Source: an uncultured Flavobacteriales bacterium (GTDB lineage: Bacteria; Bacteroidota; Bacteroidia; Flavobacteriales_G; Salibacteraceae). From it: 64,000 bases of DNA. The DNA lies in the NCBI GenBank assembly GCA_913020435.1, contig CAJVZZ010000001.1, positions 197,827 through 261,826 on the forward strand, given 5' to 3'. Each line of letters starts with the position of its first letter. Position 1 is the stretch's first letter. The position numbers and the translations under genes are program-made. Of this stretch, positions 1 to 10,035 are shown piece by piece. The notes beneath the pieces were generated by a model. It was not told the origin of the DNA, did no database searches, and worked only from the letters and a program-made list of their open reading frames with translations.

Positions 1-1
1 T

Positions 2-190
2 GTGCAGCTTATGAATTTATGTTTAGAAGCAGCTCAAGAATTCGGCTATAAATATTGCTATTTGGAAACTCTTGATAATATGCAAATTGCTCAATCTTTA
101 TATAATAAGGTTGGATTTATACAGGTAGAAAATAGGAGAGGAGGAACTGGTCATTCTGGCTGTCCAGTTTTTATGGAGCTTGAATTGTAG
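2..190 (+). CDS. GNAT-family N-acetyltransferase, C-terminal part (truncated by window edge)
   Basis: The reading frame is open from the left edge to a TAG stop and encodes about 62 residues, so the start lies outside the window. The segment YLETLDNMQIAQSLYNKVGF is typical of the last part of the GNAT fold: acidic or polar residues at the end of a strand, then A-x-x-L-Y-x-K-x-GF, where the Tyr lies near acetyl-CoA in the family. GNAT enzymes transfer an acetyl group from acetyl-CoA to an amine, but the substrate cannot be read from this fragment. It is transcribed toward the convergent secreted-protein gene that follows. Confidence 0.75.
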   Translation: MQLMNLCLEAAQEFGYKYCYLETLDNMQIAQSLYNKVGFIQVENRRGGTGHSGCPVFMELEL

Positions 191-262
191 CGGTTATCTT
201 AATTTGATTTAAAACAAAAAAATACCGTTTCGATAGGGCTTTTAAATAAGTTTGGAATTGAA

Positions 263-2272
263 TTATTTACTGATCGTAATTCTCTCCACAGCTATAGTTC
301 TTTCCCCTTTAATTCTTAATATGTACATGGCGCTTTCTAGATTCTCCAGAGAGATTTTAGAACGTAATGTTTGTCCAATAAGAACTTCAGTTGAAGAATA
401 AACAACTTGACCATTTGCAGAAATTACATCAATGTTCACCTTCGTTTCATTAATGTTATTCAACTTTATTGTGAAGCTACCATCTGAAGGGTTTGGGTAT
501 ATCGAAACTTCAACATTCGAGTTGTAAGTATCTATACTGGCACATTTTTCATCGTAAACAACATCGGCAGAATCTTTAGCAGAGCAATTTGCAGTACCAG
601 AGTTATCGGTTACAGTAATAGTAACTTTTCCTGTTGTTGTAACTGAAATTGAATCATCTGTTGAACCTGTGCTCCATAAGAAACTTATTCCTGAAATATC
701 AGTTTTAACTACAGGAATTGCTTTGCCACAGCCAGTTAAAGTTCCAGTGATTTTAAATACTGGAGCTGCTTCAATCGAAATATTTGCTGTTGCAGTATCT
801 GCACAATTAGCATTTGTTGCGATATAGGAAATAGCATTGTTACCTATCATGCCAATACTTGGGTCAAAATTAGAGCCAGTTATACCAGTTCCAGAATATG
901 TTCCACCAGCTGGAGAACCTTCAGTTAGTATTCTTGCATTGCCGTTGTTGCAAAATGCTGCAATGGCAGAGATAGCTGAAGTTGGAGCGGCAAAGACTTC
1001 AATAGATTGTTTTGCTGTATTTGAACAATTGTTAGCATCAGTAAATACATAACTAATTGTATCAATACCAGCACCAGCAAGTACGGAGTTAAATGCCCCA
1101 TTAATTACAGAGGTGCCTGAATATGCACCACCTAATGGAGTACCACCTGCAAGCATTAAGCTACCAGCATTTTCGCAAATAGCAGATAACACCGATATAG
1201 AAACTACCGGAAGGCCATTAACTGTAACAGTTTGCATTACAGTATCTATACAACCGTCTCTATTTTCGAATACATAAGTAAGCGTATCTGTTGTAACCAT
1301 AACTGGAGTATAGTTTCCTGCACTTACACTGTTACCGATATAAGTTCCTCCGAATGGAGCACCTTGATTTAATGAAACAGTATTACCACCAATACAAACA
1401 TCAGCAATTGAAACAAATGAAGCCTGCGTAACAGAGTCCACTCTTATAAAACCCGTTGAAACATTTGTACAATTATTTGCATCTGTGTAGGTATATGTTA
1501 CGGTATCCAGTCCTGCAGTCAAAGGCCTTAAAATTGAGTCTAGAACTCCATTAATTCTGTAAGTTCCACCTATTGGAGCACCACCAGAAATTTTAATAAC
1601 CGTATCATTCAAACAAATACTTGCAGGAGTAGTTATCCTCGTAATAGGTAATGCATTAATTGTAACTAATATCATAGAGCTATCCGAACAATTGTTTAGG
1701 TCTGTATACTTATAAACTACAATATTGTTTCCTACTGATCCAGAGCTTGGGACAAAAAGGCCGAAATTGATGGCTGTTCCACTATAAGTTCCACCAGTTG
1801 GCGCAGCATAAGCTGGGGTAAATGCACTTGAACCTTCGCATATACTAGGTATATTAGAAGTAACGATAATAGGAATAGTATCTATTGTGATACCCGTAAC
1901 TTCAGCCGTGTCGTTTAAGTTGTTTTGATCTGAAGAAAGTGTGGTGTAAGAAATTAAATTAAAAGTGCCTCCAGAAAGTATATTAAAAGTTCCAATTACG
2001 ACTGTGTCTGCTGCTCCTCCAGCTAAAGAAGTAATGGTTGAAGAAAGAGTTGTGGTTACTCCACCCGTAATATCTACATTAATTCCAATACTGGTTTGCG
2101 TGCCTGATCCAAAGTTTGCCACTGCAACTTTTACTTGAGTAGAATCATTTCCACATCCATTTATAGGATCTAAAATGGCTGTAACGCCTATATCATTTGT
2201 TTGACAATAACATGAGGTATAGCTAAAAATGACGGTTACCAACATTATACTAATCGTTAGAAATTTTCTCAT
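263..2272 (-). CDS. T9SS-secreted multidomain adhesin-like protein (669 aa)
   Basis: An N-terminal signal peptide (about residues 1-23, ending CYCQ) targets export. A CARDB-like segment (about 26-135, IDPINGCG-type start) is followed by about five 70-75 residue Ig/PKD-like modules, each with the pattern GGTYSG...F.P...G...I.Y.YTD.NNC. A separate module with FLWSTG lies near residue 530. The last about 80 residues are a type A T9SS sorting domain with VSIYPNPSDGSF, so the protein should cross the outer membrane by type IX secretion and be anchored or released at the surface. It shares its module types and overall order with the larger gene just upstream on the same strand, so the two look like paralogues. 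Ligand unknown. Confidence 0.85.
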   Translation of the reverse strand: MRKFLTISIMLVTVIFSYTSCYCQTNDIGVTAILDPINGCGNDSTQVKVAVANFGSGTQTSIGINVDITGGVTTTLSSTITSLAGGAADTVVIGTFNILSGGTFNLISYTTLSSDQNNLNDTAEVTGITIDTIPIIVTSNIPSICEGSSAFTPAYAAPTGGTYSGTAINFGLFVPSSGSVGNNIVVYKYTDLNNCSDSSMILVTINALPITRITTPASICLNDTVIKISGGAPIGGTYRINGVLDSILRPLTAGLDTVTYTYTDANNCTNVSTGFIRVDSVTQASFVSIADVCIGGNTVSLNQGAPFGGTYIGNSVSAGNYTPVMVTTDTLTYVFENRDGCIDTVMQTVTVNGLPVVSISVLSAICENAGSLMLAGGTPLGGAYSGTSVINGAFNSVLAGAGIDTISYVFTDANNCSNTAKQSIEVFAAPTSAISAIAAFCNNGNARILTEGSPAGGTYSGTGITGSNFDPSIGMIGNNAISYIATNANCADTATANISIEAAPVFKITGTLTGCGKAIPVVKTDISGISFLWSTGSTDDSISVTTTGKVTITVTDNSGTANCSAKDSADVVYDEKCASIDTYNSNVEVSIYPNPSDGSFTIKLNNINETKVNIDVISANGQVVYSSTEVLIGQTLRSKISLENLESAMYILRIKGERTIAVERITISK

Positions 2273-2356
2273 TTATTTTAGTGTTAGTATTTTCCTTTTT
2301 AGGAACCTTACGAAAGTAATAAGACTGAATTATTATAAGTAACGGTTTTAGTTTTA

Positions 2357-2390
2357 AAAAGAAACAGCCCTAGATAGGGCTGTTTCTTTT
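2357..2390 (-). terminator. Strong hairpin between the two T9SS genes
   Basis: A perfect inverted repeat (AAAAGAAACAGCCCTA and its complement around GA) with flanking A and T runs makes a stem of up to 16 bp. It lies just after the stop codon of the upstream 1,300-residue gene on the minus strand and should end its transcript. The symmetry means it could also act on the plus strand. It separates the two paralogous genes into different transcripts. Confidence 0.85.
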
Positions 2391-2412
2391 ATATAGATAT
2401 TTGATAATCTTT

Positions 2413-5400
2413 TTATCTAGCAATAATTAATGTAGAACTGATTTGTTCTCCATTTATGCTAATTAACAGAGAATAGGTTCCATTAGCAATATCGTGAATG
2501 TTTAATTGCATGTCATTCGATTTAAAATCAACGATTTTAGTTTCATTTCTTACCATTTGGCCTGTTCCAGAAACTATTCTCAGATTTACTCGAGTTGAAT
2601 TACTAATTCCTTTCAAGTTTATTTTCACATAATTTGAAGCTGGGTTAGGATAGGTGCTCACTACAATGCCTGAACGTTCCATGATTCCCACGCAAGTTTC
2701 TTCATAACTAACGTTTATTGAATCTCTGCTAGAGCAAACTGCCTGAGTAACAGGATCAGTAACTTTAACCCAAGCGATTCCATTTTGTTTCATTTCAGTA
2801 CTATCTCCAGTTGCACCATTACTCCATAAGTAGTTCATTCCAGAAATTGTTGTTTTTAAAACGGGTGCTTCTTCTGAACCGCAGCCTACTGTATCTCCAG
2901 TTATTTTGAATTTTGGAAAATCTTCAATTTCTATGTTGTTCGTAACGGTGTCAGAACAATTGTCTGCGTTAGTGTAAGTATAGAAAATTGCGTGATTGCC
3001 TATACCAGCAGCAATTGGATTAAAATTAGAAGTGTCTACACTTGCTCCAAAATAAGAGCCACCAGTAGGTGAGCCTTCTGATAGAACACGCTGTCCTCCA
3101 TTAATACACCAGAAACCTAATGGACTTAGAAGTGCATTAGGAGCTGCTAAAACTGCAATTTGCCCTAAAGCAGAATCAGTACAACCATTTACATCTGAAT
3201 AGGAGTATGTAAATGATTTGTTTCCGATTGAAGTAGTGAAGGGATTGAAAATATTAGTTGAAATAAAGCTGCCAGAATAAGTTCCTCCGACTGGCATACC
3301 GCCTGATAACTCTAAACTAGTATCATTTTCACAAATCTTCAGACTGCCTGAAAAACTTACGGATGGAGACTGGAATAAATCAAAAAACGCAGTGTCTATA
3401 TTGATACAATTATTTTTGTCAGTAAAGGCATATGTAATAATATTTTGACCTAATGTGCCTTGCTTAGGGTCTAGAAAGTTATTGGTTACACTAGTTCCAC
3501 CATATACGCCTCCAGTCGGAGTAGCAAACTTTAAAAGCAAAGTATCTGAATTTGTACATTGATTTACCACATTTGGAAAGTTTATAATTGGAATTGAATG
3601 AGCAGAAATATTAACCGTATCTGTAGAAGAGCAACCCACATTATCTGTCACTTTACAGAAGTAAAAACCTTGATTGGTCGCTGTTAAAGAAGCGGATTTA
3701 CTTGAATCATTCCATAAATAGGTAGCATTTGCAGTTGAAGCATTCATTGTATAGTTGACGATACCTTTACAAAAAATAGTATCTGGACCTAAGTTAAATT
3801 GAGGACTAGGTAAGGTGTCGACAATCACCATTGCTCGTTCTGAAGGACAACTTTCTGCAGTAATTTTCCAATTGTAGAAAAAGTAATAAAACCCTGACAA
3901 ATTGTTGATGGTTTGAGTAATCGACACAGAACCAGTGTTGCTTGTATATGGAAATACTGCCCCAGCACTATTTCTGTACATATTGCTTACTGAAGACCCA
4001 GAGGCGTCCAGTTTATATCCGTTTCCCGGGTTAATGATGAATCCTACACCTATTTCTATTGCAGATCCATTACCACTTACAAAAACAGTTTTTGTCTGTA
4101 ATACTTGATTAGAAGCATTGAGCAGTCTAACTACCACATTTCCTGATGAGCCTGGGTATACTGTTACTGAATCTAGAGTAAACTTTGAGATCGCATTAAA
4201 TACTAATCCTTCTGTAAAACTAGTAAAAGTTGCACCTGCTCCTATGCCGTTAGAAGAAGGTCCAAATAATGATTTAGAAAAACTGAATGTTTCTACATAA
4301 GCAGTATCTGGTTTTGTCACATTAATAAATTTCAAAGCACTGTCTGAAGAAATTATTGTGCTGCTAAAAGCATCACTATACCATCGGAAACCGGTGCTTC
4401 CATTTTTTGCAATAATCGTAGAATCTGTTCCCGAGCAAATAAGCACTCCAATCGGAACTGTTGGACTAGCAGGAGTCGCTGCAATTGTGATTGCTCCAAA
4501 CTTAAGCGTGTCATTTTGTGGTTTTTCATCACCAGTTAATGCTGTAAAAGCATTGAAACTAATTGTACCACCATTTTTTAAACTGATATTACCAATTGAA
4601 ATTGTATCGGTAGCTCCTGCAGATGAGGAAATTATGGTTTTAGAAATAGTTGTGTTTACAGAGCCTGTTACTTTTACATACACAGGAAAATTAGCTTGGG
4701 CTAATGCTCCATTATTTTTTATCACTACCTGAAATTTCATTGAATCAACACCACAGCTGCCGTTTATTGGATCAATTACATTGACCAATGACATTTCCTT
4801 TAATGGAGTTGTACCAATAAATATTTCTCCTATGTGAAAATCATAATCTTCAGAATCATCGGTAGGGCCATCTTGTGCTAAAAACCCAACTATTATTGCT
4901 GAACCTACATAGGAGGCTATTGAGAATTTGAATTCAGTTAGCGCACTGTCAATAGTTGTCCCTCCTTCAATAGCTCCTATAAAGTCCCATGTAATTCCAC
5001 TGTTAGTTGAAACCATAACTTTTAAGCTATCATCAGATCCCATTGAAGCAGAGTTGCCATTATTCCAGTCAGTTATTGCTGCTGTAAATTTAATACTATC
5101 AGTTGCTTTAATAATGATTTTAGGACTTATTAGCCATTCTTCCCGGGTTCTTGTGTATAAATTAACACGCGCAGTTGTTTGTCCTAGATCAGCAGTTTGA
5201 GCAGCATTTGAACTTGTCCATGTAGAGGTGGTTCCTACAGGTATTGGCTTTCCTGAAGATTCATACCAACCAGATTGAACAGCGTTAAGGTTGGTTCCTG
5301 TAAAACCTGTAAATATTATTTTTTGAGGATTCGGAAAAGTTGTACTGAATGTAAATTTAGCTGGTTTAGAAGTATCATTACTGGAGCAAACTACTTTAAT

Positions 5401-6315
5401 ATAAATATCATAAGAAGTAGCAGAACTTAACCCCGTAATAAATGTATAACCACCTATAGCATTGGTGGTGTCTGTAACAGTAGTGCCATTTCCAGGAGTA
5501 AATCCGGGAGTTCCATATTCATATATGACAGTCTTTCCCGAACCAGTTTTAGAGTCGAAAACAATAAAATTATCCGTGCCAGAAGTTAAAGAATCGCGAA
5601 TGTTACCCGGCGATTTACAAGTAGGTTCAGAAAAAGTGTATGTCCTTCCAGTATCTGGAGCTGTTGATAAATTAGCGGTTTCTACTGTTGATGAAGCCGT
5701 CGGATTTGTTCCAGTGCCGTTTAAAGACAAAAATGTACCAACTCCAGTGCTTGTTCCTGTAACTCCTATACTAGCTGTTGGATTGTTTGGGTTACTTGAT
5801 TCAGGACGGTAAATAAACACTACTTTATTTGAGGTTTCGTAAAGTTTTACTTGGAAGGAAATTATTTCGTTTGATGCGGCATAATTCCATTCCCATTTTA
5901 ACCATTCAATTGTAAAAATCCTATTTGGAGAAGTTCCACTCGTAAGGTAAGAAGCTTTTGAACCACTGGCTCTGCCGTCTAAATCATCCCAAAGTGGAGC
6001 AATGATTGCATCCCCAACGTTATCCAAATCGTTCACAAGTCTCGTACTTGAATTGTTAGTGTCAAGGTATAAGAAACCGTTAGAACTCGGTTTTACGTGG
6101 TTATAGGAAACGCCTCCAAATTCAAAATTAAAGCCAATTGGTAAGCCAGTACTAACTTCATCATCACCTTCTATGGCGTCAATGTCAACTCCACCTGATA
6201 ATTCTGTGAAGCTACCTGATGTAGCAGAAAACACATAATCTGCTTGAGCTGAAGTGTCTATGAATAAACTAGATAAAGCAATAATAGCCACTGCAGTTAG
6301 TACGTTGTTTCTCAT
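2413..6315 (-). CDS. Giant T9SS-secreted multidomain protein (1,300 aa)
   Basis: A signal peptide (about 1-24, ending SAQA) precedes a nidogen-like/propeller-type N-terminal region with LWDDLDG near residue 95. A fibronectin type III-like domain follows (about 235-325), then a 'choice-of-anchor'/cleaved-adhesin-like jelly-roll domain (about 330-525, with EEWLISPKI). A CARDB-like domain (about 530-640) matches the start of the neighbouring 669-residue protein. Further Ig/PKD-like modules with GGTYSG repeats fill about 870-1210. The C-terminus (VSTYPNPASNYV to TLIIAR) is a type A T9SS sorting domain. Expected to be a surface or released adhesin or matrix protein; no catalytic motif was recognised. 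The hairpin after its stop ends the transcript. Confidence 0.85.
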   Translation of the reverse strand: MRNNVLTAVAIIALSSLFIDTSAQADYVFSATSGSFTELSGGVDIDAIEGDDEVSTGLPIGFNFEFGGVSYNHVKPSSNGFLYLDTNNSSTRLVNDLDNVGDAIIAPLWDDLDGRASGSKASYLTSGTSPNRIFTIEWLKWEWNYAASNEIISFQVKLYETSNKVVFIYRPESSNPNNPTASIGVTGTSTGVGTFLSLNGTGTNPTASSTVETANLSTAPDTGRTYTFSEPTCKSPGNIRDSLTSGTDNFIVFDSKTGSGKTVIYEYGTPGFTPGNGTTVTDTTNAIGGYTFITGLSSATSYDIYIKVVCSSNDTSKPAKFTFSTTFPNPQKIIFTGFTGTNLNAVQSGWYESSGKPIPVGTTSTWTSSNAAQTADLGQTTARVNLYTRTREEWLISPKIIIKATDSIKFTAAITDWNNGNSASMGSDDSLKVMVSTNSGITWDFIGAIEGGTTIDSALTEFKFSIASYVGSAIIVGFLAQDGPTDDSEDYDFHIGEIFIGTTPLKEMSLVNVIDPINGSCGVDSMKFQVVIKNNGALAQANFPVYVKVTGSVNTTISKTIISSSAGATDTISIGNISLKNGGTISFNAFTALTGDEKPQNDTLKFGAITIAATPASPTVPIGVLICSGTDSTIIAKNGSTGFRWYSDAFSSTIISSDSALKFINVTKPDTAYVETFSFSKSLFGPSSNGIGAGATFTSFTEGLVFNAISKFTLDSVTVYPGSSGNVVVRLLNASNQVLQTKTVFVSGNGSAIEIGVGFIINPGNGYKLDASGSSVSNMYRNSAGAVFPYTSNTGSVSITQTINNLSGFYYFFYNWKITAESCPSERAMVIVDTLPSPQFNLGPDTIFCKGIVNYTMNASTANATYLWNDSSKSASLTATNQGFYFCKVTDNVGCSSTDTVNISAHSIPIINFPNVVNQCTNSDTLLLKFATPTGGVYGGTSVTNNFLDPKQGTLGQNIITYAFTDKNNCINIDTAFFDLFQSPSVSFSGSLKICENDTSLELSGGMPVGGTYSGSFISTNIFNPFTTSIGNKSFTYSYSDVNGCTDSALGQIAVLAAPNALLSPLGFWCINGGQRVLSEGSPTGGSYFGASVDTSNFNPIAAGIGNHAIFYTYTNADNCSDTVTNNIEIEDFPKFKITGDTVGCGSEEAPVLKTTISGMNYLWSNGATGDSTEMKQNGIAWVKVTDPVTQAVCSSRDSINVSYEETCVGIMERSGIVVSTYPNPASNYVKINLKGISNSTRVNLRIVSGTGQMVRNETKIVDFKSNDMQLNIHDIANGTYSLLISINGEQISSTLIIAR

Positions 6316-6441
6316 GATTCTTATAAATAATTTAAGTCAAAATAATTTAATTAAATGTATATTAATTTATTGAATTGAGACGAATTGATTTAGAGTATTA
6401 TTTTATGAAATATTTAGTCATGTAATGACTTGTGCTAACTG

Positions 6442-6449
6442 TATTTTAG
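6442..6449 (+). promoter_or_regulatory. Bacteroidota-type -7 promoter element TATTTTAG
   Basis: TATTTTAG followed by CGCC matches the Bacteroidota -7 element (TAnnTTTG) with one change. The same 12-mer TATTTTAGCGCC precedes the AraC-type gene at 15411. It lies 17 nt before the TTG chosen as start of the MMPL transporter, which supports that start. No clear -33 element was identified. Confidence 0.5.
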
Positions 6450-6466
6450 CGCCCTAATTATTTGGT

Positions 6467-8725
6467 TTGAATTTAAAGACTTTAAGTAAATTAACGCTTG
6501 TATTGCTATTTGGCATTACTCTATTTTTTGGATTTCAGCTTAAAGATTTGAAGCAGTATTACAACTTTGAGGATTTTTTTCCGAAAGACCATCCTGACAC
6601 AGAATTTTTCCTCGATTATAGAGACAAGTTTGGCTCAGATAATGATTTTGCGTTAATCGGTGTCAGAAATCAAAAAGGGATTTTCAAACAAGAATTTCTG
6701 ACAAAGATTGATAGTCTTTCAAAGGACTTGAGTAAAATTGAAAACGTTACTGCGGTTTTAGGACCAACTAATCTAAAATTGCTTAGGAAATTTGATTTGT
6801 ATCCAAAACCTGTCGAGTTCCCGGTCCTGCATTGGAAAGACAGCTCTAAGTACGCAGCAGATAGTTTGAAAATAGCATTATCTGAGGGGTTTGAATCTCG
6901 ATTTTTTAGTCTAGAAAATCAATCGGTTTTAATTTATATTAATCATGTTCCAAAGGTGATCGACACTACAAGTATTCAAATATCTAGGGATATTAATCGG
7001 GTAGTTTCCGGACATAATTTTGAAGAGGTTCATCTAGGGGGAAGGGTCGTTGGTCAAACGGTGTATATCGATCTCATAAAAAATGAAACGGTAATTTTTA
7101 TTGGAACTTCATTCCTGTTTATAATCCTGTTTTTGTTTTTTACTTACCGGAGTTTTACGGGTGTTGTTTTACCGTTAATTATAGTTGGGCTTAGCGTTAC
7201 ATGGACTCTTGGTTTTATGTCATTCTTAGGCAAGACTCTCGATATTGTTTCAACTGTTCTTCCGAGTATTATTATGGTAATTGGAATGTCTGATGTAATT
7301 CATCTGACAACACATTATCGAAATATGCTCTCTAAAATGACAAAAAAAGAGGCGCTGAGTCATTCTATAAAACGAGTGGGATTAGCAACACTTTTAACAT
7401 CATTAACCACTTTAGTGGGCTTTTTAACATTACTCACCAGCTCAGTTAAACCGATTATTGAGCTTGGGATATTTGCTGCAGTTGGATTAATGATTGCTCT
7501 GTTTTTAACTTACACCTGCTATGTGGCTTTATTGTATTTGATTCCTGTTCGAAAAGAGGAAATCAATATTCAGAAAAATGAAATCTGGAAAAACAACATG
7601 CTAAAAATCAACCTTTTTGTAAAAGAAAAGCGGAATAAAATTCTGTGGTTTTCTTTAGTTTTGGCTCTGGTTTGTGCTGGATTGACTTCTAAATTAGAGA
7701 TTAATAATTATCTCCTCGAAGATTTGAGAGAAAGTCATCCGCAAAAAGTTGCCTATCGTTTTTTTGAAGATAATTTTGGTGGAGCTCGTCCATTTGAAGT
7801 CGCTGTTTGGGCAAAGAGCGGTGCCTCAATTTTAGATTCCAATACAATAATTGAAATCCAAAAAGCTGAGAATTTTTTGAAGCAAGGGTATCCAGTTGAC
7901 ATTCAACTGAGTCCCATAACCATTTTTTCTGAAACCAATAGAATTATAAACGGGGGAAAATTAGAGGAATTGAAAATTCCGACCGAAGAACGAGCGTTTA
8001 ATAAGCTCTTGAAAACCATAAAACGTAATGCTTCAAAAAAGGAAATGACCAAGCTTTTTTCTTCAAATAAGGATACTTCAAGAATATCTGGAACTATTGG
8101 AGATTGGGGCAGAAAGTCAATACTGGAGCGAAATGAAAAATTTTACGATTACGTTGCAGAAAATATTGATACTAATTTAGTGCAATTCAGAATTACTGGT
8201 TCTGGGCATTTGTTGGATTTAAATACAGAGAAGGTTTCTACAAATGTTATTGAAGGTCTAGTTTTAGCCATTGCGCTAATTGGACTTATAGTTGGCCTAT
8301 TGTTTCGGTCTTTTAAAATGACATTGATTTCTATTGTTCCCAATGTAGTTCCGCTGCTCATTACCTCCGCTATAATGGCAATTTTTGGTATTGATTTAAA
8401 AATATCCACTGCGATCATTTTTGTAATCAGTTTTGGTATTGCAGTAGATGATTCCATTCATTTCTTAACTCGATTTCGTCTAGAAATGAAACAAGGTAGA
8501 ACGGTTGATGAAGCAATGAAAAACACGTTTACCGACACAGGAAAGTCAATTGTAATAACCACGTTAATAATTTTAAGTGGATTTATATCGCTCTGCGCAA
8601 GTACCTTTTTGAGTACGTTTTATATTGGATTTTTGATCAGCATAACACTCATTGCTGCATTGATTTGCGACTTGATATTACTTCCTGCTTTGTTGTATTG
8701 GGCAAATCCAAAAACGAAGGATTAG
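6467..8725 (+). CDS. MMPL/RND-family membrane transporter (752 aa)
   Basis: One polypeptide with the duplicated RND layout: a TM helix near residue 10-25, a large periplasmic loop (about 30-205), a bundle of TM helices (about 207-365) with VIGMSDVIHLTTHY, one TM helix (about 395-412), a second loop, and a second bundle (about 590-745) with GIAVDDSIHFLTRF. The paired acidic motifs in the TM bundles are the proton-relay-like positions of MMPL proteins. At about 750 residues it is shorter than HAE-1 pumps and fits the MMPL or lipid-export branch; substrate unknown. The start is TTG: no ATG lies near the first TM helix and the promoter element is 17 nt upstream. It converges with the next gene, sharing 4 bp at the stops. 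Confidence 0.85.
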   Translation: MNLKTLSKLTLVLLFGITLFFGFQLKDLKQYYNFEDFFPKDHPDTEFFLDYRDKFGSDNDFALIGVRNQKGIFKQEFLTKIDSLSKDLSKIENVTAVLGPTNLKLLRKFDLYPKPVEFPVLHWKDSSKYAADSLKIALSEGFESRFFSLENQSVLIYINHVPKVIDTTSIQISRDINRVVSGHNFEEVHLGGRVVGQTVYIDLIKNETVIFIGTSFLFIILFLFFTYRSFTGVVLPLIIVGLSVTWTLGFMSFLGKTLDIVSTVLPSIIMVIGMSDVIHLTTHYRNMLSKMTKKEALSHSIKRVGLATLLTSLTTLVGFLTLLTSSVKPIIELGIFAAVGLMIALFLTYTCYVALLYLIPVRKEEINIQKNEIWKNNMLKINLFVKEKRNKILWFSLVLALVCAGLTSKLEINNYLLEDLRESHPQKVAYRFFEDNFGGARPFEVAVWAKSGASILDSNTIIEIQKAENFLKQGYPVDIQLSPITIFSETNRIINGGKLEELKIPTEERAFNKLLKTIKRNASKKEMTKLFSSNKDTSRISGTIGDWGRKSILERNEKFYDYVAENIDTNLVQFRITGSGHLLDLNTEKVSTNVIEGLVLAIALIGLIVGLLFRSFKMTLISIVPNVVPLLITSAIMAIFGIDLKISTAIIFVISFGIAVDDSIHFLTRFRLEMKQGRTVDEAMKNTFTDTGKSIVITTLIILSGFISLCASTFLSTFYIGFLISITLIAALICDLILLPALLYWANPKTKD

Positions 8726-9903
8726 ACTGCTTCAGTTCTTAAGATCAGTTCAGTTATTTCAGGTCTAATTCCCGATCGTCCGGGAAAACCAAGAAAGCCA
8801 AAACCACGATTTACATATAGATGCTTTTTGCCTTCCGAATATAAGCCAGCCCATTTTGGATATTTAAACTTCACAGGGCTCCATTTGAAAAATGGTAAAT
8901 CAATTCCGAATTGCATTCCGTGAGTATGACCACTCATGGTTAATGCAATGGCGTGTTTATGGTTTTTTACCTGCGCATCCCAATGCGATGGGTCATGAGA
9001 CATAAGTAAGGTAGGAGCACTCTTAGGAATATTATTTAAGGCTTTTTCCAAATCACCGTGTTGCGGAAAGGGCGGAAGGCCCCAATTTTCAATACCAGCT
9101 AAATAAAATGTTTCGTTTTCTTTTTCAATTTTGACGTGTTCATTATCCAATAATCGAAATCCCATTTCAGAATGAATTTCACGCAATCGTTCTAAGTTTT
9201 TCTTTTTGTCGAGTTCGTTTGGCCATTGCACATAATCAGCGTAGTCGTGATTACCTAGAATAGCAAACTTACCGTATTTGGCCTTCAATGCTTTGAAGTA
9301 GTCAATGTAGGGTTCTGCTTCTGTTGCTAAATTGTTGACCAAGTCACCAGTGAATAAAAGCAAGTCTGGTTTTGTAGCTTTAACAGCTTCAATTCCTTTA
9401 TTGAAACCAGAGATACTATCAAATGTTCCAAGATGTGCATCCGATATTTGAACCACTTTAAACCCATCAAATGCCTTAGGTAAATTCTTAATATTGACTT
9501 CAACAGTTCGAGTTTTGAAATGATATTTACCGAATACAACACCGTAAACTAGAAAAAGAATTAAACTGAAAGAGGCAACAGCTCCTGAGTAATCTATATA
9601 CTGATTGATTTCTACTGATCCAAGGTAACCGACTGCATCACTAATTAGTAAAACGGGAATCAATAGTAATTTCGCTACTATCCAACCAAAACCAAAACTG
9701 ACAAAAACATTGCTCCAGTAGGGGTAATATTCTTGTTTGTTTCGAACCGATAATAAATACCGAATCATACCGAAGTAAGAAAGTGTTGCAATACTGAAAT
9801 ATATTACTGAAAACACAATTCTATGTCCTTCAAAATAGGAAAGAAATGAAAAAAACGGGAAAAGTTCAAGCAGCAGAACAAGTGCTAGGATTAGGAAAAT
9901 CAT
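8722..9903 (-). CDS. Membrane-anchored metallophosphoesterase, YkuE/YaeI type (393 aa)
   Basis: The N-terminal about 145 residues contain about four hydrophobic helices, followed by a calcineurin-like phosphoesterase domain. All five metal-ligand motifs are visible: SDAHLGTF (DxH), TGDLVNN (GDxxx), GNHDY (GNHD), MSHDPSHWD (the HD/H block) and SGHTHGMQ (GHTH). The family hydrolyses phosphoesters with two metal ions; related membrane members cleave UDP-diacylglucosamine or unknown lipid-linked phosphates, so a cell-envelope substrate is plausible but not shown. Its TAA and the TAG of the convergent transporter gene overlap by 4 bp. Its promoter sits only 4 nt before the ATG, predicting a leaderless mRNA. 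Confidence 0.9.
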   Translation of the reverse strand: MIFLILALVLLLELFPFFSFLSYFEGHRIVFSVIYFSIATLSYFGMIRYLLSVRNKQEYYPYWSNVFVSFGFGWIVAKLLLIPVLLISDAVGYLGSVEINQYIDYSGAVASFSLILFLVYGVVFGKYHFKTRTVEVNIKNLPKAFDGFKVVQISDAHLGTFDSISGFNKGIEAVKATKPDLLLFTGDLVNNLATEAEPYIDYFKALKAKYGKFAILGNHDYADYVQWPNELDKKKNLERLREIHSEMGFRLLDNEHVKIEKENETFYLAGIENWGLPPFPQHGDLEKALNNIPKSAPTLLMSHDPSHWDAQVKNHKHAIALTMSGHTHGMQFGIDLPFFKWSPVKFKYPKWAGLYSEGKKHLYVNRGFGFLGFPGRSGIRPEITELILRTEAV

Positions 9904-9907
9904 CGCA

Positions 9908-9915
9908 CAAAATTA
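9908..9915 (-). promoter_or_regulatory. -7 promoter element TAATTTTG for the metallophosphoesterase, leaderless
   Basis: On the minus strand the sequence reads TAATTTTG-TGCG-ATG, an exact match to TAnnTTTG with only four bases before the start codon. As the element is normally centred near -7, transcription should start at or next to the A of ATG. Confidence 0.6.
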
Positions 9916-10012
9916 ATTGAGGTTTTAGCCCATACCGTATACATTAGAAAATGCTTTGATAAATAATGATAATCCAACTGAACTAGAAGATTTCTAATTG
10001 TAAACAAGCGAT

Positions 10013-10020
10013 TAGTTTTG
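10013..10020 (+). promoter_or_regulatory. -7 promoter element TAGTTTTG
   Basis: Exact TAnnTTTG match. The in-frame TTG at 10018 lies inside this element, so it is unlikely to be the start codon of the following gene. The ATG at 10036, 15 nt downstream, fits a short leader. Confidence 0.55.
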
Positions 10021-10035
10021 TCGAAAATTAGAAGT

